Of a stretch of DNA of 64,000 nt, positions 17,321 to 24,494 are shown in pieces. Position 1 is the stretch's first letter; each line of letters opens with the position of its first letter. Source of the DNA: Halomonas sp. 54_146 (lineage in GTDB: Bacteria > Pseudomonadota > Gammaproteobacteria > Pseudomonadales > Halomonadaceae); assembly GCF_001507855.1 (NCBI RefSeq), contig NZ_LGEN01000002.1, forward strand, positions 1 to 64,000. Reading direction: 5' to 3'. The translations under genes were made by a program, and so were the position numbers. A model generated the notes under the pieces. That model did no database searches. It had not been told where the DNA came from and saw only the letters and a program-made list of their open reading frames with translations.

Positions 17321-18352
17321 ATGACCGATCAACTGAGTCAAAAGCGACCTAGCCCCATTTCCGCCACCGTTGATTTTAATGCCGACGGCGTGCAGCACGG
17401 CTTTTTAAAGCTGCCGATTTCCACCGATGAGTCTGCCTGGGGCGCGGTGATGATTCCTGTGACCGTGGTTAAAAACGGCGACGGCCCCACGGCACTTTTG
17501 ACCGGCGGCAACCACGGCGATGAGTACGAGGGCATTACTTCGCTGCTCAAGCTCTCTTCAACGCTGAAGGCCGAAGACGTCACCGGGCGCGTCATTATCG
17601 TGCCGTGCATGAACACCCCAGCGGTGATGGCAGGCAAGCGCACGTCACCGATGGATAAAGGCAACCTGAACCGCAGTTTTCCCGGCGACCCCAACGGCAG
17701 CGTAACGCCGCAAATTGCCGACTACTTCACCCGCGTGCTGGTGCCCATGGCCGATGTCGTCCTCGACCTGCACTCCGGCGGGCGCACGCTGGATATTCTG
17801 CCGTTTGGCGCGTCTCACGTGTTGGATAACAAAGCGCAGCAGCAGTCAGCCTTGGAAGGTGCTAAAGCCTTTGGCGCACCCTACGCCATGGTGATGTTTG
17901 AGCTGGATGCGGAAAAACTCTTCGACACCGCCTGCGAGCGCCAGGGCAAAGTATTTGTGGCCACCGAGCTTGGCGGCGGCGGCACCTCAACGCCCCTGAG
18001 TATCGCCATTGCCGAACGTGGCGTGCGCAACTTCTTGATTCACTACGGGCTAGTGGAAGGCGACGTGGAAATGCCTGAAGGCGGGCAGATGTATCTCGAT
18101 ATGCCCGATGCCAGCTGCTACGTGCAGAGCCAGCACTCCGGCGTGTTAGAGCTGCTCGTTGCGCTGGGTGATGAAGTACAAAAAGGCCAAACCATCGCCT
18201 ATGTATACGACATGACCCGCAGCGGCACCGAGCCGGTGGCCTATAAAGCCGAGCGCGATGGCATTTTGATGGCTCGCCGTGCACCCTCGCTGATCAATAT
18301 GGGCGACACCCTGGCGGTGATTGCTGATGTTGTTGAACGCCTGGAGGCGTAG
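17321..18352 (+). CDS. doeB: N-alpha-acetyl-L-2,4-diaminobutyrate deacetylase DoeB
   Basis: A 343-residue zinc hydrolase of the succinylglutamate desuccinylase/aspartoacylase (AstE/AspA, M14-like) group. Zinc-binding residues are visible in GGNHGDEYEG near residue 62 and DLHSGGR near 147, and a Glu in ATELGGGG near 215. It removes the acetyl group from N-alpha-acetyl-diaminobutyrate made by DoeA, giving L-2,4-diaminobutyrate. The start ATG 17321 has AAAGGAACC upstream; the frame is open earlier but that part has no family match. Eight bp separate its stop from doeX. Confidence 0.92.
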   Translation: MTDQLSQKRPSPISATVDFNADGVQHGFLKLPISTDESAWGAVMIPVTVVKNGDGPTALLTGGNHGDEYEGITSLLKLSSTLKAEDVTGRVIIVPCMNTPAVMAGKRTSPMDKGNLNRSFPGDPNGSVTPQIADYFTRVLVPMADVVLDLHSGGRTLDILPFGASHVLDNKAQQQSALEGAKAFGAPYAMVMFELDAEKLFDTACERQGKVFVATELGGGGTSTPLSIAIAERGVRNFLIHYGLVEGDVEMPEGGQMYLDMPDASCYVQSQHSGVLELLVALGDEVQKGQTIAYVYDMTRSGTEPVAYKAERDGILMARRAPSLINMGDTLAVIADVVERLEA

Positions 18353-18360
18353 CCCCCGGC

Positions 18361-18837
18361 ATGATGAAACTTGACCGTTATGATCTAAAAATTCTCGATA
18401 TCCTCTCCCGCGATGGGCGGATCACCAAGTCGAAGCTGGCCGAGGCGATCAACCTCTCGGTAAGCCCCTGCTGGGAGCGGGTAAAACGGCTGGAGAAAGC
18501 CGGAGTCATTCAAGGCTACAGTGCGCGCATCAACACAGACGTATTGGTGCCGCGCAACCCAGTCTGGGTACAAATCGAACTCAAACAGCACAACGCCGAA
18601 AGTTTCACCCGCTTTGAAGCGCTGGTGATGCAAACCCCGGAAGTCACCGAGTGCGTCGCGGTAGGGGGCGGCGTGGATTATTTGGTGAAGTTTGAAGCGC
18701 GCACCATTGATAGCTACCAGCGCCTGATGGATAAGTGGCTGGTTTCTGAGGCCGGTATCGAGCGCTACTTTACGTATATCGTCACCAAAACCGTCAAGCG
18801 GGTGCCGATAGGCATCGATACCGACGACGTGCTTTAA
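18361..18837 (+). CDS. doeX: Lrp/AsnC regulator DoeX
   Basis: A 158-residue feast/famine regulator: winged HTH at about 5-60 (ITKSKLAEAINLSVSPCWERVKRLEKAG) and a RAM ligand-binding domain at about 70-150. Its place directly behind doeAB is that of DoeX in H. elongata, which binds the doe promoter. The effector is probably a pathway intermediate. ATG 18361 is followed at once by ATG 18364, either of which could start translation. The 220 bp between this gene and doeC hold no other gene and probably carry a separate doeC promoter. Confidence 0.88.
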   Translation: MMKLDRYDLKILDILSRDGRITKSKLAEAINLSVSPCWERVKRLEKAGVIQGYSARINTDVLVPRNPVWVQIELKQHNAESFTRFEALVMQTPEVTECVAVGGGVDYLVKFEARTIDSYQRLMDKWLVSEAGIERYFTYIVTKTVKRVPIGIDTDDVL

Positions 18838-19057
18838 ATCACTTCTTTCAGCATTCTGGCTAGCCCACCAAAAAAAAGCACTGCCAAACGCCCGCTGACA
18901 AAAAAAGTCGCGTGATAAGGCTCGGTTTTCAAAAACACTTCGTGACCACTCTCCGTTAACCTGGGGGCATTCGATAGCAGGGCTCATCAGTCTTGCTAGC
19001 AATGCCACACAGTGATTGCAGCGCTCGGTTAGCCAGGCTGCATAAGGGGAGGTTCCC

Positions 19058-20554
19058 ATGACCACATTATCGACCACGCTTGCTAAGCGCTTGGAAGATC
19101 CGCGCCTGTTCCGGCAGTACGCCTACGTGAACGGCAAGTGGACCCACGGGGAAGGCGGTCGCGAAGAAGCCGTGTATGACCCCGCCACCAATGAGGCCAT
19201 TGGCCATATCCCGCTGCTGGAAGCCGAGCAAATCACTGCCGCCGTGGACGCCGCTGACGCTGCCTTTGTACATTGGCGGGCGCTGCGCGCCGACGAACGC
19301 TGCGAGCGCTTGCTGGCCTGGTACGACCTGATTCAAGCCAACCGTGAAGACCTCGCCACCATCATGACGCTTGAGCAGGGCAAACCGCTGCCCGATGCCC
19401 GTGGCGAGGTGGAATATGGCGCAAGCTTCGTGCGCTGGTTTGCCGAAGAGGGCAAACGTACCTACGGCGAAACCATTCCTAGCCATATTCCCAATGCATC
19501 GCTGGGCACTATTAAAGAACCGGTCGGTATCGCGGCGATGATTACGCCCTGGAACTTCCCGCTGGCGATGATTACCCGCAAAGCCGCGGCGGCGCTGGCG
19601 GCGGGCTGCCCGGTGATTGTGAAGCCTGCCAATGAAACGCCGTTTTCAGCGCTGGCGCTGGCGGAGCTTGCCGAACGCGCCGGTATTCCGGCGGGGATTT
19701 TCAACGTGGTGCTGGGCGACCCGGCGGAAGTTTCAAAAATTCTCTGCGCTGAGCCGCGTATTCGTGCGCTGTCGTTCACCGGCTCCACCCGCGTGGGTCG
19801 CCTGCTGATCGAGCAGAGCGCTAACACCGTTAAACGGCTTTCCCTGGAATTGGGCGGCAACGCGCCGTTTATCGTCGGGCCGGATATGGACCCCAAGCAA
19901 GCCGCCTACGCGGCCATCGACGCCAAATTCCAAACCGCAGGGCAAGACTGTCTAGCCGCTAACCGCATTCTGGTGCACGAATCCATCCACGATGAATTCG
20001 TTGAGCATTTCAGCGAACGTATGCTAGCGCTCACCCTGGGCAATGGCTTGCAGAGTGAGATAGATCTTGGCCCGCTGATTCACCGCCAAGCGGTCGAAAA
20101 AGCCGCTGCGATTGTGGATGACGCTGTTTCCAAAGGTGCCACCATGATTGGTGGTGACCAAAGCCAGGCACCGGGCGAAAACTTCTTTATGCCGGTGATG
20201 CTGACAGGCGTCACGCCGCAAATGAAAGTGTGGCGGGAAGAGAACTTTGCCCCCGTGGCCGGCATTACCGCTTATAGTACCGACGACGAAGTGATTGAAA
20301 TGGCCAACGACACCGAGTACGGCCTGGCCGCGTACATCTACACCCACGATATTCGTCGCATCTGGAAGCTAATGCGCGCACTGGAATACGGCATGGTCAG
20401 CGTTAACTCGGTGAAGATGACCGGCCCGCCGGTGCCTTTTGGCGGCGTCAAGCAGTCCGGCCTTGGCCGTGAAGGTGGCGCGACGGGTATCGATGAGTAT
20501 CTGGAAACGAAATATTACTGCCTGGGCGCACTGGGTTCAGTCTCAGGCAGCTAA
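19058..20554 (+). CDS. doeC: Aspartate-semialdehyde dehydrogenase DoeC (ALDH family)
   Basis: A 498-residue aldehyde dehydrogenase of the succinate-semialdehyde dehydrogenase branch. Catalytic Glu264 (LELGGN) and Cys298 (GQDC) are present, as are ITPWNFPLA and the nucleotide loop FTGSTRVG. In the ectoine pathway it oxidises L-aspartate-beta-semialdehyde to aspartate. GGGAGG at 19046-19051 sets the start. The gene is followed by a strong hairpin (20586-20606) and then doeD. By sequence alone it could be a general SSADH; the cluster decides the call. Confidence 0.9.
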   Translation: MTTLSTTLAKRLEDPRLFRQYAYVNGKWTHGEGGREEAVYDPATNEAIGHIPLLEAEQITAAVDAADAAFVHWRALRADERCERLLAWYDLIQANREDLATIMTLEQGKPLPDARGEVEYGASFVRWFAEEGKRTYGETIPSHIPNASLGTIKEPVGIAAMITPWNFPLAMITRKAAAALAAGCPVIVKPANETPFSALALAELAERAGIPAGIFNVVLGDPAEVSKILCAEPRIRALSFTGSTRVGRLLIEQSANTVKRLSLELGGNAPFIVGPDMDPKQAAYAAIDAKFQTAGQDCLAANRILVHESIHDEFVEHFSERMLALTLGNGLQSEIDLGPLIHRQAVEKAAAIVDDAVSKGATMIGGDQSQAPGENFFMPVMLTGVTPQMKVWREENFAPVAGITAYSTDDEVIEMANDTEYGLAAYIYTHDIRRIWKLMRALEYGMVSVNSVKMTGPPVPFGGVKQSGLGREGGATGIDEYLETKYYCLGALGSVSGS

Positions 20555-20585
20555 CGACGCTTCGACCACAAGAATTTAAGAACAT

Positions 20586-20606
20586 CCTCCCCGTTGATCG
20601 GGGAGG
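20586..20606 (+). other. Intercistronic hairpin between doeC and doeD
   Basis: CCTCCCCG (20586-20593), loop TTGAT, CGGGGAGG (20599-20606): a perfect 8-bp GC-rich stem. It is followed by only TTTA, so termination would be weak. It may be a partial terminator or an mRNA-stabilising element that sets the doeC:doeD ratio. The doeD start is 23 bp downstream. Confidence 0.7.
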
Positions 20607-20628
20607 TTTACCGTATAGAGAGAACGCT

Positions 20629-22062
20629 ATGAGCTTGCATCAGGATTTGATCGAACGCGACCGTAAAGTCACTTTTCACGCCTCTACCCACCTGCGCGAT
20701 TTCGCCCACGGCGATTTGCCGGGCCGCGTTATTACCGGCGGTAAAGGTATCAATATCGTCGATAAAGATGGCCGTGAATTTATCGACGGCTTTGCCGGGC
20801 TTTACTGCGTCAACATCGGCTATGGCCGCACCGAAGTCGCCGAGGCGATCTACAAGCAAGCACTTGAGCTTTCTTACTACCATACCTACGTGGGCCACTC
20901 TAACGAGCCGCAGATCGAGCTTTCCGAGCGCATTCTCAAAATCGCCGGCATGAACATGTCCAAGGTGTACTACGGCATGTCCGGCTCAGATGCCAACGAA
21001 ACCCAGCTCAAAATCGTGCGCTACTACAACAACGTGCTGGGCCGCCCGCAGAAGAAAAAAGTCATCTCACGTATGCGCGGCTACCACGGTTCCGGCATTG
21101 CTTCCGGCTCATTAACCGGCCTGAAAGCGTTTCATGACCACTTTGACCTACCCATTGACACCATTCGCCACACCGAAGCGCCGCACTACTACCTGCGCGC
21201 CGCCGAACAGCACGGCATGACCGAACTGGAGTTTTCCGCGTTTTGTGCCGACAAGCTGGAAGCGATGATTCTGGAAGAAGGCCCGGATACCGTAGCCGCC
21301 TTTATCGGCGAGCCGGTGTTGGGTACGGGCGGAATCGTGCCGCCGCCGGAAGGCTACTGGGATGCCATTCAAGCCGTGCTGGCGAAGTACGACGTGCTGC
21401 TGATTGCCGATGAAGTAGTGTGCGGCTTTGGCCGTACCGGCTCCGATTTTGGTAGCCACCACTACAACATGAAGCCTGACTTGGTCACCATCGCCAAAGG
21501 CTTAACCAGCGCCTACCAGCCGCTTTCCGGCGTGATTGTGGGTGAAAAAGTATGGCAAGTGCTTGAACAGGGCACCGGCGAATACGGCCCTATCGGCCAC
21601 GGTTGGACCTACTCCGGCCACGCCCTTGGCTGCGCCGCTGGGCTTGCCAACCTGGATATCATCGAGCGTGAAAACCTGGTAGGCAACGCCGCTGAAACCG
21701 GTGCTTACTTCCAGCAGCAGCTTAAAGCCAACTTTGAAGGCCACCCGCTGCTGGGTGACGTGCGCGGCGTTGGCCTAATGGCCGCGCTGGAATTCTCGCC
21801 GGATGCCAAACAGCGCCTGCATTTTGATCCGGCACTCAAGGTCGGCCCCCGCGTGGCTGCCGCCGCCATGGAAGAAAACCTGATTGCCCGCGCCATGCCC
21901 CAAGGCGATATTCTTGGCTTTGCGCCGCCGCTGACCATTAACCGCGGTGAAGTGGATGAAATGATTGGTCGCGCCAAGCGTGCGATTGACCGTATTACCG
22001 ATGAGCTTACGCGCTCTGGTGATTTAAAAACCGGCCAGCAAGAAGCCGCGTTTACGGTTTGA
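20629..22062 (+). CDS. doeD: Diaminobutyrate-2-oxoglutarate-type aminotransferase DoeD
   Basis: A 477-residue class III PLP aminotransferase. PLP Lys290 lies in TIAKGLTSAYQP and the pyridine-binding Asp261 in LLIADEVVCGFGRTG; GYHGSGIASG carries the ring-stacking aromatic. In ectoine breakdown it moves the 4-amino group of L-2,4-diaminobutyrate to give aspartate semialdehyde, the substrate of DoeC. The closest general family is the omega-amino acid/beta-alanine:pyruvate group, so cluster context gives the substrate. The gene ends in a strong intrinsic terminator (22083-22116). Confidence 0.9.
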   Translation: MSLHQDLIERDRKVTFHASTHLRDFAHGDLPGRVITGGKGINIVDKDGREFIDGFAGLYCVNIGYGRTEVAEAIYKQALELSYYHTYVGHSNEPQIELSERILKIAGMNMSKVYYGMSGSDANETQLKIVRYYNNVLGRPQKKKVISRMRGYHGSGIASGSLTGLKAFHDHFDLPIDTIRHTEAPHYYLRAAEQHGMTELEFSAFCADKLEAMILEEGPDTVAAFIGEPVLGTGGIVPPPEGYWDAIQAVLAKYDVLLIADEVVCGFGRTGSDFGSHHYNMKPDLVTIAKGLTSAYQPLSGVIVGEKVWQVLEQGTGEYGPIGHGWTYSGHALGCAAGLANLDIIERENLVGNAAETGAYFQQQLKANFEGHPLLGDVRGVGLMAALEFSPDAKQRLHFDPALKVGPRVAAAAMEENLIARAMPQGDILGFAPPLTINRGEVDEMIGRAKRAIDRITDELTRSGDLKTGQQEAAFTV

Positions 22063-22082
22063 TAGCGAGCCTTCACGCTCTG

Positions 22083-22116
22083 AACGCCGCTGCCTATGCA
22101 GCGGCGTTTTTGTTTT
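22083..22116 (+). terminator. Rho-independent terminator after doeD
   Basis: An 11-bp perfect stem AACGCCGCTGC / GCAGCGGCGTT with loop CTAT, followed by TTTGTTTT. It closes the doe cluster. Confidence 0.92.
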
Positions 22117-22193
22117 GGAAGCGAGCAGCTATGCTTAATATCATTATGCTGAACGCAGCTGTACGTCATTTGATCGCCAAGGAGTAGCCAACG

Positions 22194-22871
22194 ATGCAAC
22201 CGGTATTAGCTTTCGATGTATACGGCACGCTGATCGATACTCAAGGAGTAACCATCGAGCTTGAACGACGCTTGACGGACGCCTCTAAAGCAGGTGAATT
22301 TGCCCGCCGCTGGCGCGATAAACAGCTGGAATACAGCTTTCGCCACGGTTTGATGGGCGCATACGTGCCGTTTTCGGAATGTACCCGCGAAGCGCTAGTG
22401 TTTATTGATCGCGCACTGCAAACCGGCCTTTCAGATAATGACCACGACCACCTCATGGCGGTTTACGGCGAACTGCCCGCTTTCGATGACGTCGTACCGG
22501 CGCTTGATCAACTTCGTGATGCGGGCATCCGCTGCGTGGCGTTTTCGAACGGCACAGCCGATGCCGTGTCCAAGCTACTGACGCGCGCAGGCGTTGAAAG
22601 CCACATGGACGATGTGATCAGCACTGATGAAGTAAAGCGCTTTAAACCAGACCCTGCGGTGTACGCGCATTTGCGCAGCCGCTTAGAAACGCGCCCAGAG
22701 CACACCTGGCTGGTTTCCAGCAACCCCTTCGATGTGATTGGTGCCACCCATGCCGGCCTACGCAGTGCGTGGATACGGCGCAGTTCAGATGCGCCGTTCG
22801 ACCCTTGGGGTGTCGAGCCGGATATGACGGTCACCGATTTAGAGACATTAGCCGAACGTATCATCCGCTAG
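22194..22871 (+). CDS. HAD-superfamily hydrolase, haloacid dehalogenase type II
   Basis: A 225-residue HAD enzyme. Nucleophile Asp8 is in FDVYGTL, the motif II Ser in AFSNGT near 116, the motif III Lys in KRFKPDP near 149, and motif IV is SSNPFDVIG near 173. The SSNPFD form and the length are those of (S)-2-haloacid dehalogenases, which hydrolyse 2-haloacids to hydroxyacids. Many such proteins in genomes have other phosphate or haloacid substrates, so activity is inferred. It follows the doeD terminator and has its own AAGGAG (22179-22184). Confidence 0.8.
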   Translation: MQPVLAFDVYGTLIDTQGVTIELERRLTDASKAGEFARRWRDKQLEYSFRHGLMGAYVPFSECTREALVFIDRALQTGLSDNDHDHLMAVYGELPAFDDVVPALDQLRDAGIRCVAFSNGTADAVSKLLTRAGVESHMDDVISTDEVKRFKPDPAVYAHLRSRLETRPEHTWLVSSNPFDVIGATHAGLRSAWIRRSSDAPFDPWGVEPDMTVTDLETLAERIIR

Positions 22872-22932
22872 GTTGTGAACGCGCGTAGGCAGGCCGCATA
22901 ATGGGGCACGTTTAACGTCTTAGGAAATGAGC

Positions 22933-23280
22933 ATGTCGGAAAAGATTTATTGTGTTGCTGGCTTTAAACCCAAGCCTGGTAAAGAAGAAGCCGTGTTCAA
23001 AGCGCTTCAATCATTAGAGCCGAACAGCCACCGCGAAGATGCGTGTATTCACTACACCGTAACGCGTCAGATTGATAACCCTTTCGCCCAAGGCACCAGC
23101 TACCCGATTGTGTTTCATGAAATTTGGGCCAGCCGTGAAGAATTTGAAGCGCATTGCCAGCGCAAAGAAATTCAAGACTTCTTTGCCAAGCACGTTGAGT
23201 CACCCGATGGCGATATTGAAGATGCCAACGTGTGCGTTTACACCGACGAGCCATGGGATTTTGACGCGCCTAAGGTGTAA
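22933..23280 (+). CDS. Antibiotic-biosynthesis-monooxygenase-like (ABM) protein
   Basis: A 115-residue single-domain protein with the ferredoxin-like ABM pattern: a first strand IYCVAGFKPKPGKEEA, a central HYTVTRQID strand, and the FHEIWASREEFEAHCQRKEIQDFF segment typical of the family. Such proteins are small dimeric quinol- or aldehyde-handling enzymes; the substrate is unknown. TAGGA at 22921-22925 is 7 bp from ATG 22933, which decides this start over the ATG at 22927. The stop codon is inside the first unit of a 16-bp tandem repeat. luxS follows 64 bp later and could be cotranscribed. Confidence 0.7.
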   Translation: MSEKIYCVAGFKPKPGKEEAVFKALQSLEPNSHREDACIHYTVTRQIDNPFAQGTSYPIVFHEIWASREEFEAHCQRKEIQDFFAKHVESPDGDIEDANVCVYTDEPWDFDAPKV

Positions 23281-23322
23281 GTGAAACGAGGTGTAAGTGA
23301 AGCCGGGTGTAACGAAACAAGC
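23275..23322. repeat. 16-bp tandem repeat across the stop codon of the ABM-like gene
   Basis: Three units of 16 bp beginning GTGTAA (23275, 23291, 23307). The first two share GTGTAAGTGAA; the third has decayed. The TAA of the first unit is the stop codon of the gene upstream. Confidence 0.8.
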
Positions 23323-23344
23323 GACAAGCGAATAAGGAGCCAAC

Positions 23345-23812
23345 ATGACCGATAAAAAGATGAACGTCGAAAGCTTTAACCTGGACCACACCAAGGTAAA
23401 AGCCCCTTACGTGCGTTTGGCCGATATCAAAGAAGGCCAAAACGGCGACCGTATCCACAAATATGATTTACGCATCTGCCAGCCCAACAAAGAGCACATG
23501 GAGATGCCCGCGCTGCATTCTCTTGAGCATTTGATGGCCGAGCTTTCCCGTAACCATACCGATAAAGTGGTCGATATCAGCCCCATGGGCTGCCAAACCG
23601 GCTTTTACATCGCGATGATTAACCACGATGATTACGACGGCGTGCTCAGCATCATCGAACAAACTCTGAACGATGTGCTCGTTGCCACTGAAGTACCCGC
23701 CTGCAACGAAATGCAGTGCGGCTGGGCGGCCAGCCACAGCCTGGAAGGCGCTCAGAAACTGGCTCGCAACCTGCTAGCCAAGCGCAGCGAATGGAACGAA
23801 GTATTTGCTTGA
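23345..23812 (+). CDS. luxS: S-ribosylhomocysteine lyase LuxS
   Basis: A 155-residue metalloenzyme of normal LuxS length. Metal ligands are His58 and His62 in HSLEH and Cys125 in MQCGW; catalytic Cys83 is in PMGCQTGF. It splits S-ribosylhomocysteine to homocysteine and DPD, the precursor of autoinducer-2, in the activated methyl cycle. AAGGAG at 23333-23338 is the Shine-Dalgarno. No AI-2 receptor or uptake genes are in the window, so a recycling role is the safe reading. Confidence 0.95.
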   Translation: MTDKKMNVESFNLDHTKVKAPYVRLADIKEGQNGDRIHKYDLRICQPNKEHMEMPALHSLEHLMAELSRNHTDKVVDISPMGCQTGFYIAMINHDDYDGVLSIIEQTLNDVLVATEVPACNEMQCGWAASHSLEGAQKLARNLLAKRSEWNEVFA

Positions 23813-23825
23813 GCGTTTTACGCCC

Positions 23826-23895
23826 GTGCTAATCAACCAGTGCTGATAAAACGGTACTGATAAAAAAGTACCAATAAAACGGTACGCATTAAGCC
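23826..23895. repeat. 14-bp degenerate tandem repeat downstream of luxS
   Basis: Five consecutive 14-bp units (starting 23826, 23840, 23854, 23868, 23882), each beginning GT[GA]C and mostly containing the core [GA]ATAAAA. They fill the space between the luxS stop and its terminator. Confidence 0.75.
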
Positions 23896-23899
23896 ACAC

Positions 23900-23934
23900 A
23901 AGCGCCTCCTGATGTTGGGGGCGTTTTTATTTTT
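23900..23934 (+). terminator. Probable terminator after luxS
   Basis: CGCCTCC (23903-23909) pairs with GGGGGCG (23917-23923) with one G-U pair, loop TGATGTT, followed by a T-rich tract. Confidence 0.75.
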
Positions 23935-24003
23935 GCTTTACCTATTCGCCATATATAACAAAATAAGCTATCGTTATTCCTGTGAGACGGTTTATCTATA
24001 ACC

Positions 24004-24035
24004 CTCGTTCTAAACACTACTCGCTCTAAATACTA
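24004..24035. repeat. 16-bp tandem duplication upstream of the sulfurtransferase gene
   Basis: CTCGTTCTAAACACTA (24004-24019) followed by CTCGCTCTAAATACTA (24020-24035), two mismatches. It lies 16 bp before the next start codon. Confidence 0.75.
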
Positions 24036-24050
24036 ACAGGAGGCATCACC

Positions 24051-24479
24051 ATGCAAACGCAGCCTTTAGAAGCAGGTGTCGAGATCACCTCGTCGCTGAC
24101 GGTAGCAGAACTTGAGCAGGTCAAGGCCAAAGGCTTCAAAACGGTCATTTGTAACTGCAAGCCTGGCGAAAGCGCTGAGTTTCCCGGTGAAGACGCCTAC
24201 CGCCAAAAAGCAGCCGACATGGGGCTGCAGTGGGTGCATATCCCCGTCACGCCCGGCGACTACAGCCAAGCGGATGTTGCCGCCTTTGCTAAAGCACTGC
24301 AGCAACTTCCCCGGCCTATTTTAGCCTTTTGCCGAACGGGCAAACGCGCGACCCATTTATGGGCTTACGCTAAGCGCCACACCGAACAGTGCGACCTGGC
24401 TGAGCTGTTTACCGCTGCAAAAGCGGCAGGCTTTGATTTAGAAGAACACCGGCAGGGGCTTGAAAATCAATCAGCGTAG
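24051..24479 (+). CDS. TIGR01244-type sulfurtransferase/phosphatase-like protein (DUF442)
   Basis: A 142-residue cytoplasmic protein with a tyrosine-phosphatase/rhodanese-like fold. The active-site loop is FCRTGKR with Cys94 and Arg99, the CxxGxR form of the TIGR01244/DUF442 group (also called Blh N-terminal domain). Members have been linked to sulfide oxidation and sulfur transfer. ACAGGAGG at 24037-24044 is a strong Shine-Dalgarno. The gene begins an operon with a SulP transporter 15 bp downstream and then a pyridine nucleotide-disulfide oxidoreductase, which fits a role in handling sulfur anions or thiols, by inference. Confidence 0.78.
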   Translation: MQTQPLEAGVEITSSLTVAELEQVKAKGFKTVICNCKPGESAEFPGEDAYRQKAADMGLQWVHIPVTPGDYSQADVAAFAKALQQLPRPILAFCRTGKRATHLWAYAKRHTEQCDLAELFTAAKAAGFDLEEHRQGLENQSA

Positions 24480-24494
24480 AGGGGCAACAACGTG

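Noticed and set aside
16092-22062. Ectoine biosynthesis (ectABC)
   Set aside because: The genes match the catabolic doe set; no ectoine synthase or diaminobutyrate acetyltransferase is in the window.
23345-23812. Quorum-sensing locus
   Set aside because: luxS alone, without AI-2 receptor or uptake genes, supports only methyl-cycle recycling.
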